DNA from: Stenotrophomonas acidaminiphila
GTDB taxonomy: Bacteria > Pseudomonadota > Gammaproteobacteria > Xanthomonadales > Xanthomonadaceae
Length of the DNA stretch: 64,000 bases
Direction of reading: 5' to 3'
Assembly: GCA_002951995.1 (NCBI GenBank)
Contig: CP019797.1
Coordinates: 3,518,501-3,582,500, forward strand
The position numbers and the translations under genes are program-made. Shown here piece by piece: positions 27,558 through 38,370 of the stretch. Every line of letters begins with the position of its first letter. Position 1 is the stretch's first letter. Below the pieces are notes generated by a model. The model was not told the DNA's origin. It did no database searches and worked only from the letters and a program-made list of their open reading frames with translations.

Positions 27558-28037
27558 TTACAGTGCGAGGAGAGTGCTGGCTGCCGGTAGAAAATCGCCT
27601 TCCCGAGAATACCCTGACAGCCAAATAACTGGAGCGGTCATATGCAGAAATTGGCTTACATTGGCTGCTGATATCTGATAATTGAAAATAACTGATTTGT
27701 CCCCTTGTGTGGTGACTAGACAGCCTTGCCCTCTCACCAAACGAGGGGATGCAGCCTTCGCTTCAGTAAAACTGCGCCCGCAATTTCTGGCAGGCGCCTC
27801 TCGGATCAAGATATTGATTTGCGCGCCACTTTGATAGCGGACCACCAAGTGCTTTGTCGCCTGTGGCTGAACATAAACGTAGTAATCCTTCAGCTGCTCG
27901 GAGTGGTGCCTTGTCACCGACCAGCAGAAATCATCCTCACATGCCCTATCTGCTTCAACAGACGCCATTACGGACAACGGGAGCAGTCCGAGTAGCATCG
28001 CAAAAAAAAACTTTCGGCAACGTAAAATTATATTCAT
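27558..28037 (-). CDS. Small secreted protein, candidate immunity protein for the Rhs toxin tip
   Basis: 159 residues with a Sec signal peptide (FFFAMLLGLLPLSVMAS, about 26 residues). The mature part holds several Cys residues (RACEDDFCW, ARNCGRS, GQGCLV) that could form disulfides, implying a periplasmic location. I do not recognise a family. Its ATG overlaps the stop of the Rhs C-half gene (ATGA), so it is translationally coupled to the toxin. It shares that toxin tip's low G+C content. These are the hallmarks of a cognate immunity protein in polymorphic toxin systems; that role is inferred from position, size and export signal. Confidence 0.6.
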   Translation of the reverse strand: MNIILRCRKFFFAMLLGLLPLSVMASVEADRACEDDFCWSVTRHHSEQLKDYYVYVQPQATKHLVVRYQSGAQINILIREAPARNCGRSFTEAKAASPRLVRGQGCLVTTQGDKSVIFNYQISAANVSQFLHMTAPVIWLSGYSREGDFLPAASTLLAL

Positions 28038-31000
28038 TTAGATAGCTCGCGATCAAGGCGTTTTGAATCAATGCGACCATCAACTCGAAAGATCCCCTGA
28101 AATCCGCTCAGGCTCAGCTTCTGGGTGGAGTTGTTTTTCGTAATACCATCAATATCACGAGCGGTTAGCGAGTTACCGCGTCGGTCAGCCATGATGTTGC
28201 CTTGGTTGTAGCCATCAAGATATGCAGACTTTCGGTTGCCAAAAGTCCCTCCCACATCTCGATAACCATCTGGGGCGCCTGCGAAGTGAAAAATATCATG
28301 GGCTGCTGCGTCAACCCAATCAGATGATGAGGAATTTATATGCCCAAAGTTGCCACCGACGCCTCCATAGACACCCTCGCCGGCGGTCGGGAACAGGCTT
28401 TTATTATAACTAGGCGATAGATTCATTGTGTTGGTTCCCGCGCCTCCGGGTTGGCTCAAAACTTGCAAGATGGATCGCATATTTCCGAACTCAGACTTGA
28501 CGGAATCGAACTTGCTTTTGATGGCTGCAATATTTCCTGGTGTGGCGGCCGACCCCGTGAAGTACACAGGTACAACAAGGATATTCTTGTCGGTGAAAAG
28601 AAATGCATCCCGCCCATCCGGATCCGTGAACTTGTACGGGTTGTTGTTGGCATACCTGTACCGATTAAACGCCCCCACCGGATTGCTGTAGGCGGTAATG
28701 GGGTCCACGCTCAGGAAGCGCGGGATCAGCGGATCGTAGTAGCGCTGCTGCATGTAGACCAGGCCGGTGGCCTTGTCCATCATGTGCCCGGTGTAGCCCG
28801 GACGGTTGTCGTTGGTCCGGTTGAGCATTTTTCCGTACGGCTCATGCTCGGTCGTCTGCAGCGTATTGCCCAGTTCGTCCGTCGCCGCAATCGGGCTGCC
28901 CAGCGCGTCGGTATGCCGGTAGATCGTTCCGTATACCGTCTCCCCGATCGGCATCCGTCGCGACGCCACCAGACTGCCGCCCAGGTAGATGTGCTGGAAG
29001 CGCAGACCCAGCTGCTCATCGCGCTGCCACAGCAGCTTGCCGTCCAAGCTGTACATTTCGTACAGCAGTCCGTCCGAGCCGGCCGTACGCACCCGGCGCC
29101 CCTGCGCGTCGTAACGGTAGGTGTCCGTCCCCTGTGCCGTGCGCAGCCGGTTGCCGTGGTCGAACACGAACAGGTTGCCGTTCTTGTTGATCACGTTGCC
29201 GCGGATGTCATAGCCCAGCCCGATGATGCTCGGACCACCGGGGCCGTTGAGCACATTGGTCAGGCGATTGTTCGCGTCATACCAGTACACATGGTCCCGG
29301 CTGCCGACCGTGGCCCGGGTGACGTTGTCCAGCACATCGTAGGTATAGCTGGCTCCGCCCGGGTACAGCAGCGAGCTCACCGAGGTCAGCCGGTCGCGCT
29401 CGTCGTAGCCCATGCTGCGCGTCTGCCGCGCCGCCGACGTATAGTCGGTGATCGACGAGACGTTGCCGTTGGCATCGTACGCATAGGCCAGATCCAGCAC
29501 GCCGCCGCTGTCGGTGCTGCGTGCCGGCAGCTGCCGCGTGTTCTGCGACATCGTGTGCACCAGGCCGTTGCCATAGGTGAACCGCTTGATCGCCCCGTTC
29601 GGGTAGTACTGCACCCCGGTGGCGAAGGTGCCCGCCTGGGTCGGCTGGCCCAGCGCATTGGGCAGGTAGTCCACCGTCAGGTTCTGCGGATACACCAGGC
29701 TGGCCAGGTGACCGTTGCCGTTGTAGCCATAACCGATCGACCACACGCCCTGCCCGGCCGTCTGCGACTGGCTCTCCCCGGTCAGCAGCCGCCGCTTGTT
29801 GTACGCGTAGCTGTTGGACACATAGGTACTGCCGCCCTCGTTCCAGGTCGTGACCGTGTCCGGCAGGCCGTCGGCTGTATAGGTCCAGCCCTGGTTACCA
29901 TTACCCCGGGGAACGTCAGGGTCACCAACCGGTTACGTGCGTCGTAGCTGCGGCTCACCTTCTGGCTGCCCGCCACGCTGGCCGTATCGCAGCTGCTGGC
30001 CGAGGGCAGGGCCTGGCCGCTGGCCGACCAGGCCAGGTTGCCGGCGTTGTCGTAAGCCATCACCGTGCTGCCGGTCTCCGGCTCGATGCTCTTGCACAGC
30101 TGCTGGTAGCCGTCATACACGTAGCGCCGCGTCACCGACACGCCGCCGGAGCTGTTGCGCTGGGTGATCGCGGTGGGCTTGCCGAACACGTCGCGGGCGA
30201 TGTCGGTGTACACCCCGCCCGGCTGCTCCACCGCCACCGGATAATCGGTTGTCGGCTGGTCCCAGGCCATGTAGTGGGTGACGGTCTGGTACCCACGCGG
30301 GTTGGTGATGCGGGTACGGAAGCCGGTCAGGTACTCGGTGGTCGTGGTCAACACGCCGGATTCGGCGTTCTGCGACACCGCGACCGGGCGGCCCAGCGCG
30401 TCATAGCTGGTCCGGGTGCCATTGGTGAGCGCATCGCTGCTGCCCGGATACGAGGCGAAGGTGACCCGGCCCTCATGGTCGTAGGTGAAGCGCTGGAAGC
30501 GCTGGGTACCGCTTACGTTGGCGGTGTCGTACTCGTGGGTGAGCAGTGGCCGCCACAGTGCGTCGTAGTAGGTCAGCTTGCGCGCGTTGCCGGTGCTTAC
30601 CGTCTGCCGCCAGTGCCCGGCCGGGATCCCGTATTCGGCCACGTTCACCGATTGGAACACCTGCGTGGTGCTGTTCCACGCGGTACTGTCGCCGCTCGGG
30701 TAGGCGATGCTGGCCAGCCGGCCCATCGCATCGTAGCTGTAGCTGGTCGCGTAGCCGTTTTCGTCGGTAACCTGGGTGATCCAGCCGCTGTCGTTGACCA
30801 CCGCCGAGCGGCTCTTGCCATCCGGATACCCGATGGACTGCGGAATGCCTCGTTTCCACGAGGACAGTGTGGTCTGGTAGTTGTTGCCGTCCTTGACCGT
30901 GGCCACGGTGCCGTCGGCGTTGTAGGTCAGGGTCTGCTGCAGCTTGCCGTAGGACGAGTACGTCAGCGGCTGCGCGGTGGTGGCGCTGAAGGTCGTCGAT

Positions 31001-31182
31001 TCGACAACCGTACCGTTGATCGCGCGGCTGGCTACCTGGCCCAGCACCCATTTATTGGTGTTGTCATGGTAGGTGATGACTTCCGTGCGGCTGTAGCTCT
31101 GTGCCGATACGGCTGCTGGCAACAGGGCGGTCAATAGCGCCGCCAGGGGAAGCGGACGGAAACAGATCCTTTGTTTTCTCAT
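28034..31182 (-). CDS. Secreted Rhs/YD-repeat C-half with core domain and variable toxin-like tip (one frameshift)
   Basis: About 1,049 residues once one base is restored in the C4 run at 29904-29907; the reading otherwise breaks after LVTLTFPG. It has its own signal peptide (LLPAAVSAQ), many YD repeats (YDAMGRL, YDALGRPV, YDxxGNV) and the Rhs-associated core (RYYDPLIPRFLSVDP, NRYRYANNNPYKFTDPDGR). A tip of about 191 residues follows (28034-28610). The tip is AT-rich relative to the core and contains HDIFHFAGAPDGY and NIMADRRG, resembling a zinc-peptidase HExxH...GxxD plus Met-turn arrangement with Asp for Glu. The ATG at 31182 follows AGGACC, 12 bp after the N-half stop, so the two halves are one transcription unit. 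Confidence 0.82.
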
Positions 31183-31194
31183 GTCCTGGGTCCT

Positions 31195-33012
31195 TTAGGG
31201 CGATGGGGCGCTGGACTGCGTGACGTTTACCGGGCGGGCAAATGCATCGAAAGTGCTGGCATGCCAGAGATGGTTGACTCCGTCCTGGACGACGCTGCGC
31301 ATAATCACGGGCCGGATCCTTGCACTGGCGGGATCGTTCATGCCACCGAGAATCGAGCCATACTCTCCATGAAAGGGCTGGCCGGCAGCGTTGGATTCGG
31401 CCATGTAGCTGCTAGTTTCAGTGCGCACAATCGTGCCGGCGGCACTGAGCGTTTCCACTCTCAGCTGTCGCCCGTCGTTGTCGTAGTAACGCATGCCGAA
31501 GTAGTGACGCTTCTTGACGCCGTCAGGATTGGTGACCGTGGTGCTCTTCTCCGCCGAGCAGGTTGTACAGGGATACGAAGGCATCTGCGTAGGCATCCCC
31601 CATAACGTGGTGAAAGGGCTGGAGTAGTCGTAGGACCATATCAAGGGAGAAGTCATGCCCGATCCGGAGAGCGTCTTGCTGTTTAAACTCATGACATCGA
31701 AATAGTGCGGGACCAGCAATGTGTACTCTGGATCAAGTGGATCGCCGCCCTGCACGCACTCGGTCACATGGACACCACTACGAAAGTGCCGCCTATTGTC
31801 GAACGCAAATATGCCCGCCATCCCTGAAGGGTGCGTCGCTGTCAGGGTGTAATTGACGGATAGCGCTGGCGGGGTATGGCTGCACCAAGGCATGGCGGCC
31901 ATGCCGACAGGCTCCGCAGGCGGCATCAAGCTGCCACTGTAGGAATACCGCCACTGGCTCCCATCGGGGTTGGTCACCTGCGTCAAATCGCCGTGCGCGT
32001 CGTATTGGTACGACCATGTACGACCATGCGCGAACACGCTGCTCAATCGTCCATTGGCATAAGTCAAGGTTATTTCCCGGCCATCGGAGGACCAGATACG
32101 AATCGGATGACCGTTGCTGTTGTACTGAAACTCTACGGTATTGCCGAAGCGATCTTCCACCCTGCTTGCCAACAGGTAGTACTTCTGGCGATCGAGATAG
32201 ACCTCGACAGGAAACTCACCTGAAGCGGGCTTGACATACTTCATCAGCCTGGCCGCCGTTCGGATCACACCCACGTCAAAGAAATAGCGCACTCCCGAAC
32301 TGGTGGTCATCCGGAGCCCCTCGCCCGCGAGCCCACTTTTCATTGGAATGCAATCAAAAACATCACGTTCCGCAGTAGTGAACCTATACGTTCCACTGGA
32401 GGGGCGCGGCACTGAAGCCTGAATACCCATGACGCTCGTCGTACCCCTGCGGGGAACATGCACCGTAATGCCCTGCCAGTACTCAGCGCGATAGAAATTG
32501 CTTGCCACTGTCGCTGGAACACTGCCGACGGAGCAACGTGTGGCGGACCATCCCGAAGATGATGGATACACCGCTGCGACATAGGGCACATCGATATCCC
32601 AGTTGCCCATGCCCAGCAGCCGCCCATCATACGGCGCGAGGTTGTTCTGGGGCTGCAACTCGACGGACAGGCGCCTACCAAGCTGCACAGCAAGTGCGTT
32701 GTTTCCAGGAACATCGATATCGGTGACGGAGAAGTCGGCCGCACCGTTATACAGACTTACCTGATCGCCAAAGACTCCGTTGTCGAGCGGAGAAATGTTC
32801 TGCGCAGTTTCGACGCGCTTCCTGTAATCGAGATAGGGGTGTATGCCTTCTGAACCCGATGCCGACTCCTGACGAGCGGGCAGCTCCATATCGGACGCGC
32901 CGGACAGACTCCCATCACCTTGATCCTGAGCGAAAACCAGTCCGCTCACCAGGATCAGCGGGTAAAACACCTGGCGTACCTGTGCGCTACGTACCGACAT
33001 ATCCACATCCAT
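31195..33012 (-). CDS. Secreted Rhs/YD N-half protein
   Basis: 605 residues with a signal peptide (YPLILVSGLVFAQ), then shell-type segments: FGDQVSLYNG, PGNNALAVQLGRR, SRVEDRFGNTVEFQYNSNG, IWSSDGREITLTYANG, YSYSGS and GSGMTSPLIWSY. It lacks the Rhs core and any toxin tip, which are encoded by the next gene 12 bp downstream. Such a protein probably forms the first part of the hollow Rhs shell and pairs with the C-half outside the inner membrane. It is a diverged paralogue of the gene at 25057-26783. The ATG at 33012 is uncertain; one at 33000 with GGAT upstream would also keep the signal peptide. G+C is lower than in flanking chromosomal genes. Confidence 0.8.
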   Translation of the reverse strand: MDVDMSVRSAQVRQVFYPLILVSGLVFAQDQGDGSLSGASDMELPARQESASGSEGIHPYLDYRKRVETAQNISPLDNGVFGDQVSLYNGAADFSVTDIDVPGNNALAVQLGRRLSVELQPQNNLAPYDGRLLGMGNWDIDVPYVAAVYPSSSGWSATRCSVGSVPATVASNFYRAEYWQGITVHVPRRGTTSVMGIQASVPRPSSGTYRFTTAERDVFDCIPMKSGLAGEGLRMTTSSGVRYFFDVGVIRTAARLMKYVKPASGEFPVEVYLDRQKYYLLASRVEDRFGNTVEFQYNSNGHPIRIWSSDGREITLTYANGRLSSVFAHGRTWSYQYDAHGDLTQVTNPDGSQWRYSYSGSLMPPAEPVGMAAMPWCSHTPPALSVNYTLTATHPSGMAGIFAFDNRRHFRSGVHVTECVQGGDPLDPEYTLLVPHYFDVMSLNSKTLSGSGMTSPLIWSYDYSSPFTTLWGMPTQMPSYPCTTCSAEKSTTVTNPDGVKKRHYFGMRYYDNDGRQLRVETLSAAGTIVRTETSSYMAESNAAGQPFHGEYGSILGGMNDPASARIRPVIMRSVVQDGVNHLWHASTFDAFARPVNVTQSSAPSP

Positions 33013-33172
33013 GCGTGACGGTCAAGTGGCCCCAGCATCCATCAACCTCTATCGACATTCAAGTCCATTGGCCACTTGTCGGAGACGATGGCGAAAACAC
33101 ATATGCGTCGGCACCCCGGATCCATCACCGGGAAAAGCCATGGACTTGTGTCATTCCGGTGACATTGGGCAC

Positions 33173-34116
33173 CTAGCTGTGTAAACCCAGCAGGTTGTTC
33201 AGTGGTATGCGGGAGATGGGTGGTTTGTAGCCAAGACTGGCGTGAGGGCGGTGCCAGTTGTAGTGGTGCAACCAGCCATGGAGGGCATCGGCGCGCTGCC
33301 CGGAGTTGTCATAGGCGCGGGCATAGGCCCATTCGCGCAGGCTGGTCTGCACCAGACGTTCGGCCTTGCCGTTGGTGCGGGGCGTATAGGGACGCGTGCG
33401 CAGGTGGCGCAGGCCGAGCCGACGGACCAGGCGCTGGAAGCGGCGCGACCTGTAGCAGGTGCCATTGTCGGTCAACACCCGCTCGAAGCACACGCCCAGG
33501 CTGCGGTAGTAGCGCACCGTACGGATCAGGGCCTTGCAGGCACTGGTCCCGCGCTCGTCCGGCTCGATGGAGGCGAAGGCCACGCGCGAGTGATCGTCGA
33601 TGGCCAGGTGGACGTATTCCCAGCCGATGCCCCGGTGCCGGCGCGACCGGTCGCCGGTGACACGGTGGCCGGGGAGCCGATCCGCCCCAGCTTCTTGATA
33701 TCCAGATGCAGCAGTTGGCCCGGTAGGGCGTATTCGTAGCGGTTGTGCGGCAGCGCCGGTTCCAGTTCGGCCAGCCGATGCAGGCCGGCGCGGCGCAGCA
33801 CCCGGGCGATGGTGCTTGGCGCCACGGACAGGCGCTGGGCGATCTGGCGATAGGTCTGGCGTGAGCGGCGCTGCTCCAGCACCTGCGCCACGATCACCGG
33901 GGATAGGGCGTGGGGACTGGAATGCGGTCGGGAGCTGCGGTCCGTCAAACCACCCGGACCCTCCTCCCGGTAGCGCTTGAGCCACTTATAGGCCGTGCGT
34001 ACGCTCACGCCGGCCGCGTGGGCGGCCTCTTCGATGCGCAGGCCCTGTACCAGGATGCGGTCCACAAGCAGGGCTCGACCGCGTGGGCTCAAACGGGCAT
34101 GTTTATGCAGGTTCAT
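33173..34116 (-). CDS. IS481-family transposase (one frameshift)
   Basis: 314 residues once one base is restored in the G4 run at 33671-33674. N-terminal helix-turn-helix (VSVRTAYKWLKRY; PSTIARVLRRAG) and a DDE/rve catalytic domain with LHLDIKKLG, LTDNGTCYRS and TPRTNGKAERLVQ, supplying Asp, Asp and Glu. The ATG at 34116 (MNLHKHARLSPRGRALL) has AGGAG upstream and matches usual IS481 starts. The stop TAG at 33173-33175 falls in the CCTAGC target copy outside the inverted repeat, so the element relies on flanking DNA for termination. Confidence 0.85.
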
Positions 34117-34198
34117 CCGGGGCTCCTGGGGGCTGGTTGGCTTCGTAACCCCCATCTTCCAGCGATGCCCCGGATGAACAACCTACTGAGAGATCACA
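33178..34198 (-). mobile_element. IS481-family insertion sequence with 6-bp target duplication
   Basis: About 1,021 bp. The left end TGTGTAAACCCAGCAGGTTG and the right end (reverse complement) TGTGATCTCTCAGTAGGTTG form an imperfect inverted repeat continuing through TTCA. CCTAGC lies directly outside both ends (33172-33177 and 34199-34204), the expected target duplication. The element sits between the Rhs N-half promoter region and the right copy of the tamB end. Confidence 0.85.
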
Positions 34199-34495
34199 CC
34201 TAGCGCCCCTTATCAAATAGCTGCTCCACTCCATCGCACGTCGGAACTCAACACAGCCCAAATAGATGTGAACAACTGGCTCTGCACGTTTCGCTCCACA
34301 CCCTGTCCGTTTATGGCGCGCCAGTCGCGCACAGTACATTGGCGGCTGTAGAGACGGCGATGGCGCAGCACTTTGCTGTCGTAGCGCCTGATTGCGCAGA
34401 TAAACCACGACCGCGCTACACTTCCTCCCACCCAGACTTAACAATTGGCACTAAGCAGACGAAAGCAACTCTGGGTCTTCTTCTGCCAGATCTCG
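34199..34495. other. Non-coding stretch between the IS and the right tamB copy
   Basis: About 300 bp of mixed composition without a convincing gene, repeat or promoter. The junction with the tamB tail is sharp: similarity to the left copy begins at the tamB stop codon (34496). Confidence 0.4.
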
Positions 34496-37400
34496 CTACT
34501 TCTCCTTGCGCCAGTTCACCGAGCCGCGGTTCTCCACCGTGCTCGATTCGACTTCGATGTCGAAGCCGCGGCGCAGCAGGTACTTGAGGGTCAGCACCGA
34601 GCCGCTGCCGATCAGCGATACGCCATAACCGATGTACAGCTTGGGGTGATGAACTTGCCCACGCCGATCACCGCGCCACCCAGCGCGCGCGACTGGCTGA
34701 CCCCGGCGTCGTCCAGGCCGAGCCGGGCGCCGACCTGCGCGGCGAGCAGGCCGCTGCCGGCCGACAGCGCCGCGGAAGCGGCATTGACCTGCTGCGCCTG
34801 GTCGCTGCTGGCCATGCTCAGGCTGCGGCCGAGTACCAGGTAGGACAGTGCCTCGGACTGCGACATCGCCGGGTCGGACCACACGTCCACGCGCGGCTGC
34901 TGCGCGCGGCCGGTGACGACGATGCCGGCGGTGACCTCGCCGATGCCGCGCTGGGCGCGGATGTTGATGCGCGGGTCGGAGACGATGCCGTGGTTCCACA
35001 GCAGTTGGCCCTGGGTGATGGTCAGGTCCTGGCCGTAGGCCTTGTAGCGGCCGCTGACTTCCAGCCCGCCGTTGGCGGTCATCTCGCGGCCGGGGCGGGC
35101 GCGCACCTGCATCTTGCCGGTGAGCGCGCCCTTCAAGCCGAAGCCGCTCATCTTCACCTTGTCGCCGAGGCTGACCGCCAGGTCCATGTCCAGCGGCGAG
35201 GCACGCGATTCCTCCGGATCGACCGGGTCGAGCACCACCACGTCCTCGGACACCGAAGTGCCACGGTCCAGGCGCTCCAGGTCGATCGCCGCCTCGGGCA
35301 CGTGCACGCTGCCGCGCAGCTCCATGGCGGTGCCGGCCAGGGTGAAATCGAGGTCGGGGTTGGCGACCACGCGCAGTTCGCTGGTGTTGGACACCAGCAC
35401 CCTGTCGCCACCGATGTGCAGCTGCAGCGGCTGCGCGTCACCGAACCAGGACAGGCCACCCTGCACCTTCAGCGCGCCTTCGCCGCCGGTCTTCACCTCC
35501 GCGGCGATGCGCGCCGAGCCATCCGGCTGCGCGGTGAAGCTGCCCTTGCCTTCGCTCAGGGCCAGGCCCAGCGCCGGGAACTCGCCGCTGAAATCGCTGA
35601 GCCTGGCCTCGCCGCCAAGCGAAGGCTGGGCACGCGTGCCGCGCAGGCTGACATGGCCTTCGACCAGGCCCTTGGGCCGCACCAGGTCGGGCGAGAACAG
35701 CTCCATCCAGTACAGCCGCGACATGTTCAGGTACAGCTCGCCGTTGAGCGCGGCGCTCGGCTCCCAGCCGGTCCGCACCTTGGCATCGACGAAGCCGTCG
35801 CCCTGGAAACCGACGCCGAGGTAGCCGTTGATGCCGCCGGGCTGCATGTCCACGTTGATGGAGAAGTGGTCGTAGCGCACCAGTTCGCCGCGGGCGTTGT
35901 CGCCCAGGCGGATGCCGCCTTCGGCCGAGGCGACCTTGAAGCTGCCTTCCCAGGCCTTGCCGCGCGGGCGCAGCTGGCCATCGAGGGTGACCTCGCCGCG
36001 CAGGTAGATGCGCCGGCCCGCGTTCGGCGGCAGCCACGGCTGCACCAGCGCCAGCGGCAATGCATCGCCACGCAGGTAGACGCCTTCGCGCGGCCAGTTG
36101 GCGCCCACGCACAGCGCGCCGCCGGTGTCCGAACCCAGGCAGGTGTCGCCCAGGGCGATGTTGCCGCCCTGCACGCTGAAGGCCGCGGCCTGGCGCAACT
36201 GCCAGGGCGCGCCCTTGGCCGGGGCCACCCGCAGCGCCGCCAGCTCGCCGCGCCATGCCGGCCCGGCCTGGCGCACGCTGCCGCCCAGGGCGAGCGCCGC
36301 CAGGTCGTTGCGGACATCGGCGTCGAGCCGCAGGTTCTGCACGCTGCCACGCACATCGATGCGCACGCTGTCCAGCAGCATGCCCGCCTCCACCGCGCTG
36401 GCCTGCACCTGCAGCGCTCCGTTGTCGCCCTTCCACGGCAGGTGGCCGCTGATGCTGGCCTGGCCGGCCTTCCAGTCGTCCCAGCGCAGCCCGTCGCCGC
36501 GCAGGTCGGCGGTGACGTCCGGCTGGGCCGGCGTGCCCCGCAGCTGCAGGGTCCCGGCCAGGCTGCCGCTGGCGCCGGGCAGCAGGTCGGACAGGTGCAG
36601 CGGCTGCAGCCGCGCATCCACGTCGAGGCGGTCGCCCACCTTGCCCTTGGCCTCGATGCGGCTGTCGCCCATCACCAGGCGCACGTCGCCTTCGCCCTGG
36701 GTGCCCTGAATGGCCAGCCGGGCACGCGCGTCGACGCTGCGGCCACGCAACCTGCCCTTGAGCTGCGGCACGTCCAGGGTGGCCTCGAACCGCATGTCCG
36801 CGTCGCCGGCCGGCGACGGCAGCTGCTTGCCGCGCGAGGCAAGCGTGCCGGACAGCTTGCCTTCCCAGCCCGGCACGAAATAGCCCGGGTCGAAGCTGGC
36901 CAGGCGCGCATCCACGTCCCACGACAGCGCCGGTTGCCAGGCCGCCGAACCGGTCAGGCCGAGCGAGCCGCCGGGCGTGGTCGCCTCGAGCTTCTCGATG
37001 CGCGCCTGCTGGTCGCTGCCGCGCAGGTCGAAGTCGAGGCGGGCGTCCTGCGCCTCGCGCGCCACCTCGGCCTTGCCGATCGCCGCCCAGTTCTTCAGGG
37101 TGCCAGCCACGCCCAGGCGCGCTTCCTTCAGGTGCAACGGCACCGGCGTGACGCCGGGCGCCGACGGATCGGGCGCGGGGGTCCAGGTCAGCTGGTTGGC
37201 GACCACCGCGAAGCGGAAACCGGGGTTCTGCGTGTCGCTGAAGTCGGCGCTGCCCTGCAGGCGCAGCTCGCCACCGAAGGCCTCCGCCACCAGCGGCGAG
37301 ACGGTCAACACCTGGTTGTCGATGACGATATTGGACGGTGCCAGCACCAGTTCCTGGTCGCCCTGGCGCACGCGGCCCTGCAGCCGCGCGCTGCCGCCAC

Positions 37401-38370
37401 GCCCGCGTGCGTTGAAATCCAGCGCCAGTGGCGCGGGCGCCTGCGCCAGATACTGCGCCGGCACCAGCTGGCCCAGGTCCAGTTCCTCGCTGCGCGCGGC
37501 CACGCTCCACACCGGGTCGTCGCGGCCGTCCAGCACCAGGCTGGCATGCAGCGGCCGCGGGGCGTAACCGGCCAGCGCCACCTCCATGTGCGCCAGGTCG
37601 CCGCGCGCGACCAGCCCCAGCCGCGCCCGCGGCTGGCCCGGACGCGCCGGCATCAGCGCGCGCACGGTAAGGTCGGTGCGGTAGTCCTGGCGCGGCAGGT
37701 AGTGGCCGTCGATGCGGAAATCGCCCAGGTTGCCATCCACCTGCAGGCCGATGGCGCGGAATTCGCCGTCGGCCGCTTCCAGGCCACCGCGGATGCGGGT
37801 GATGTCGATCGGCGGCGCATCCTGCTGGACGATGCGCAGGCCATCGATCTCGATGGTGTCGGCCTGCAACGCCAGCGGCAGGGTGATGGCCGGCAGCACG
37901 TCCGGCCAGCGCGGCAGCTCGAACGGCTTCTCCTCCGGCGGCCCCAGTTCCAGCTGCGCGTCGGTGATGCGCAGCAGGTCCAGGCGCAGCTTGCGCCCCA
38001 GCAGCGGGCGGATGTCCGGGTCCAGGTAGGCCTGGGCGGCGCTGAAGTGGATGTCCTGGTAGCGGAAGTCCAGGTCGTGCAGCACCAGCGGCCCGGCCAG
38101 CGGGCCTTCGACCTTGCTCCAGGTCAGCGACGAATCGGCCGGCAGCCGCGCCACCACCTGCGCCAGCAGCACGTCGCGGCCGGCCACGGTCTGCAGCAGC
38201 CAGTACAGCGCCAGCGACGCCAGCACCACCAGCACGCCGATGCCGATGCCGCTGCGGATCGCCAGCGTGCGCATCCGCGCGCGGCGCCGCGCGCGCAGTT
38301 CGGCGATGCGCGCCTCGCGTTCCTCGGGGGTGATGTCGGCAGGCGCGGCGGACGCGGGACGGCGGCTCAC
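34496..38370 (-). CDS. tamB: TamB, translocation and assembly module / lipid-transport bridge protein (frameshift near the C-terminus)
   Basis: About 1,291 residues if restored. TamB is an inner-membrane-anchored beta-groove protein spanning the periplasm that works with TamA in outer-membrane protein assembly and phospholipid transport. A single helix (residues about 33-55, IGIGVLVVLASLALYWLL) follows a basic N-terminus; the rest is repetitive beta-structure ending in the DUF490 region (NPDLDFTLAGTAMELRGSV, then VVLDPVDPEE). The GTG start at 38370 overlaps the tamA stop (GTGA). A missing G in the run at 34643-34646 moves translation to a stop at 34612 and would replace about the last 39 residues; the displaced copy at 23679 has the extra G. 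Confidence 0.92.
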
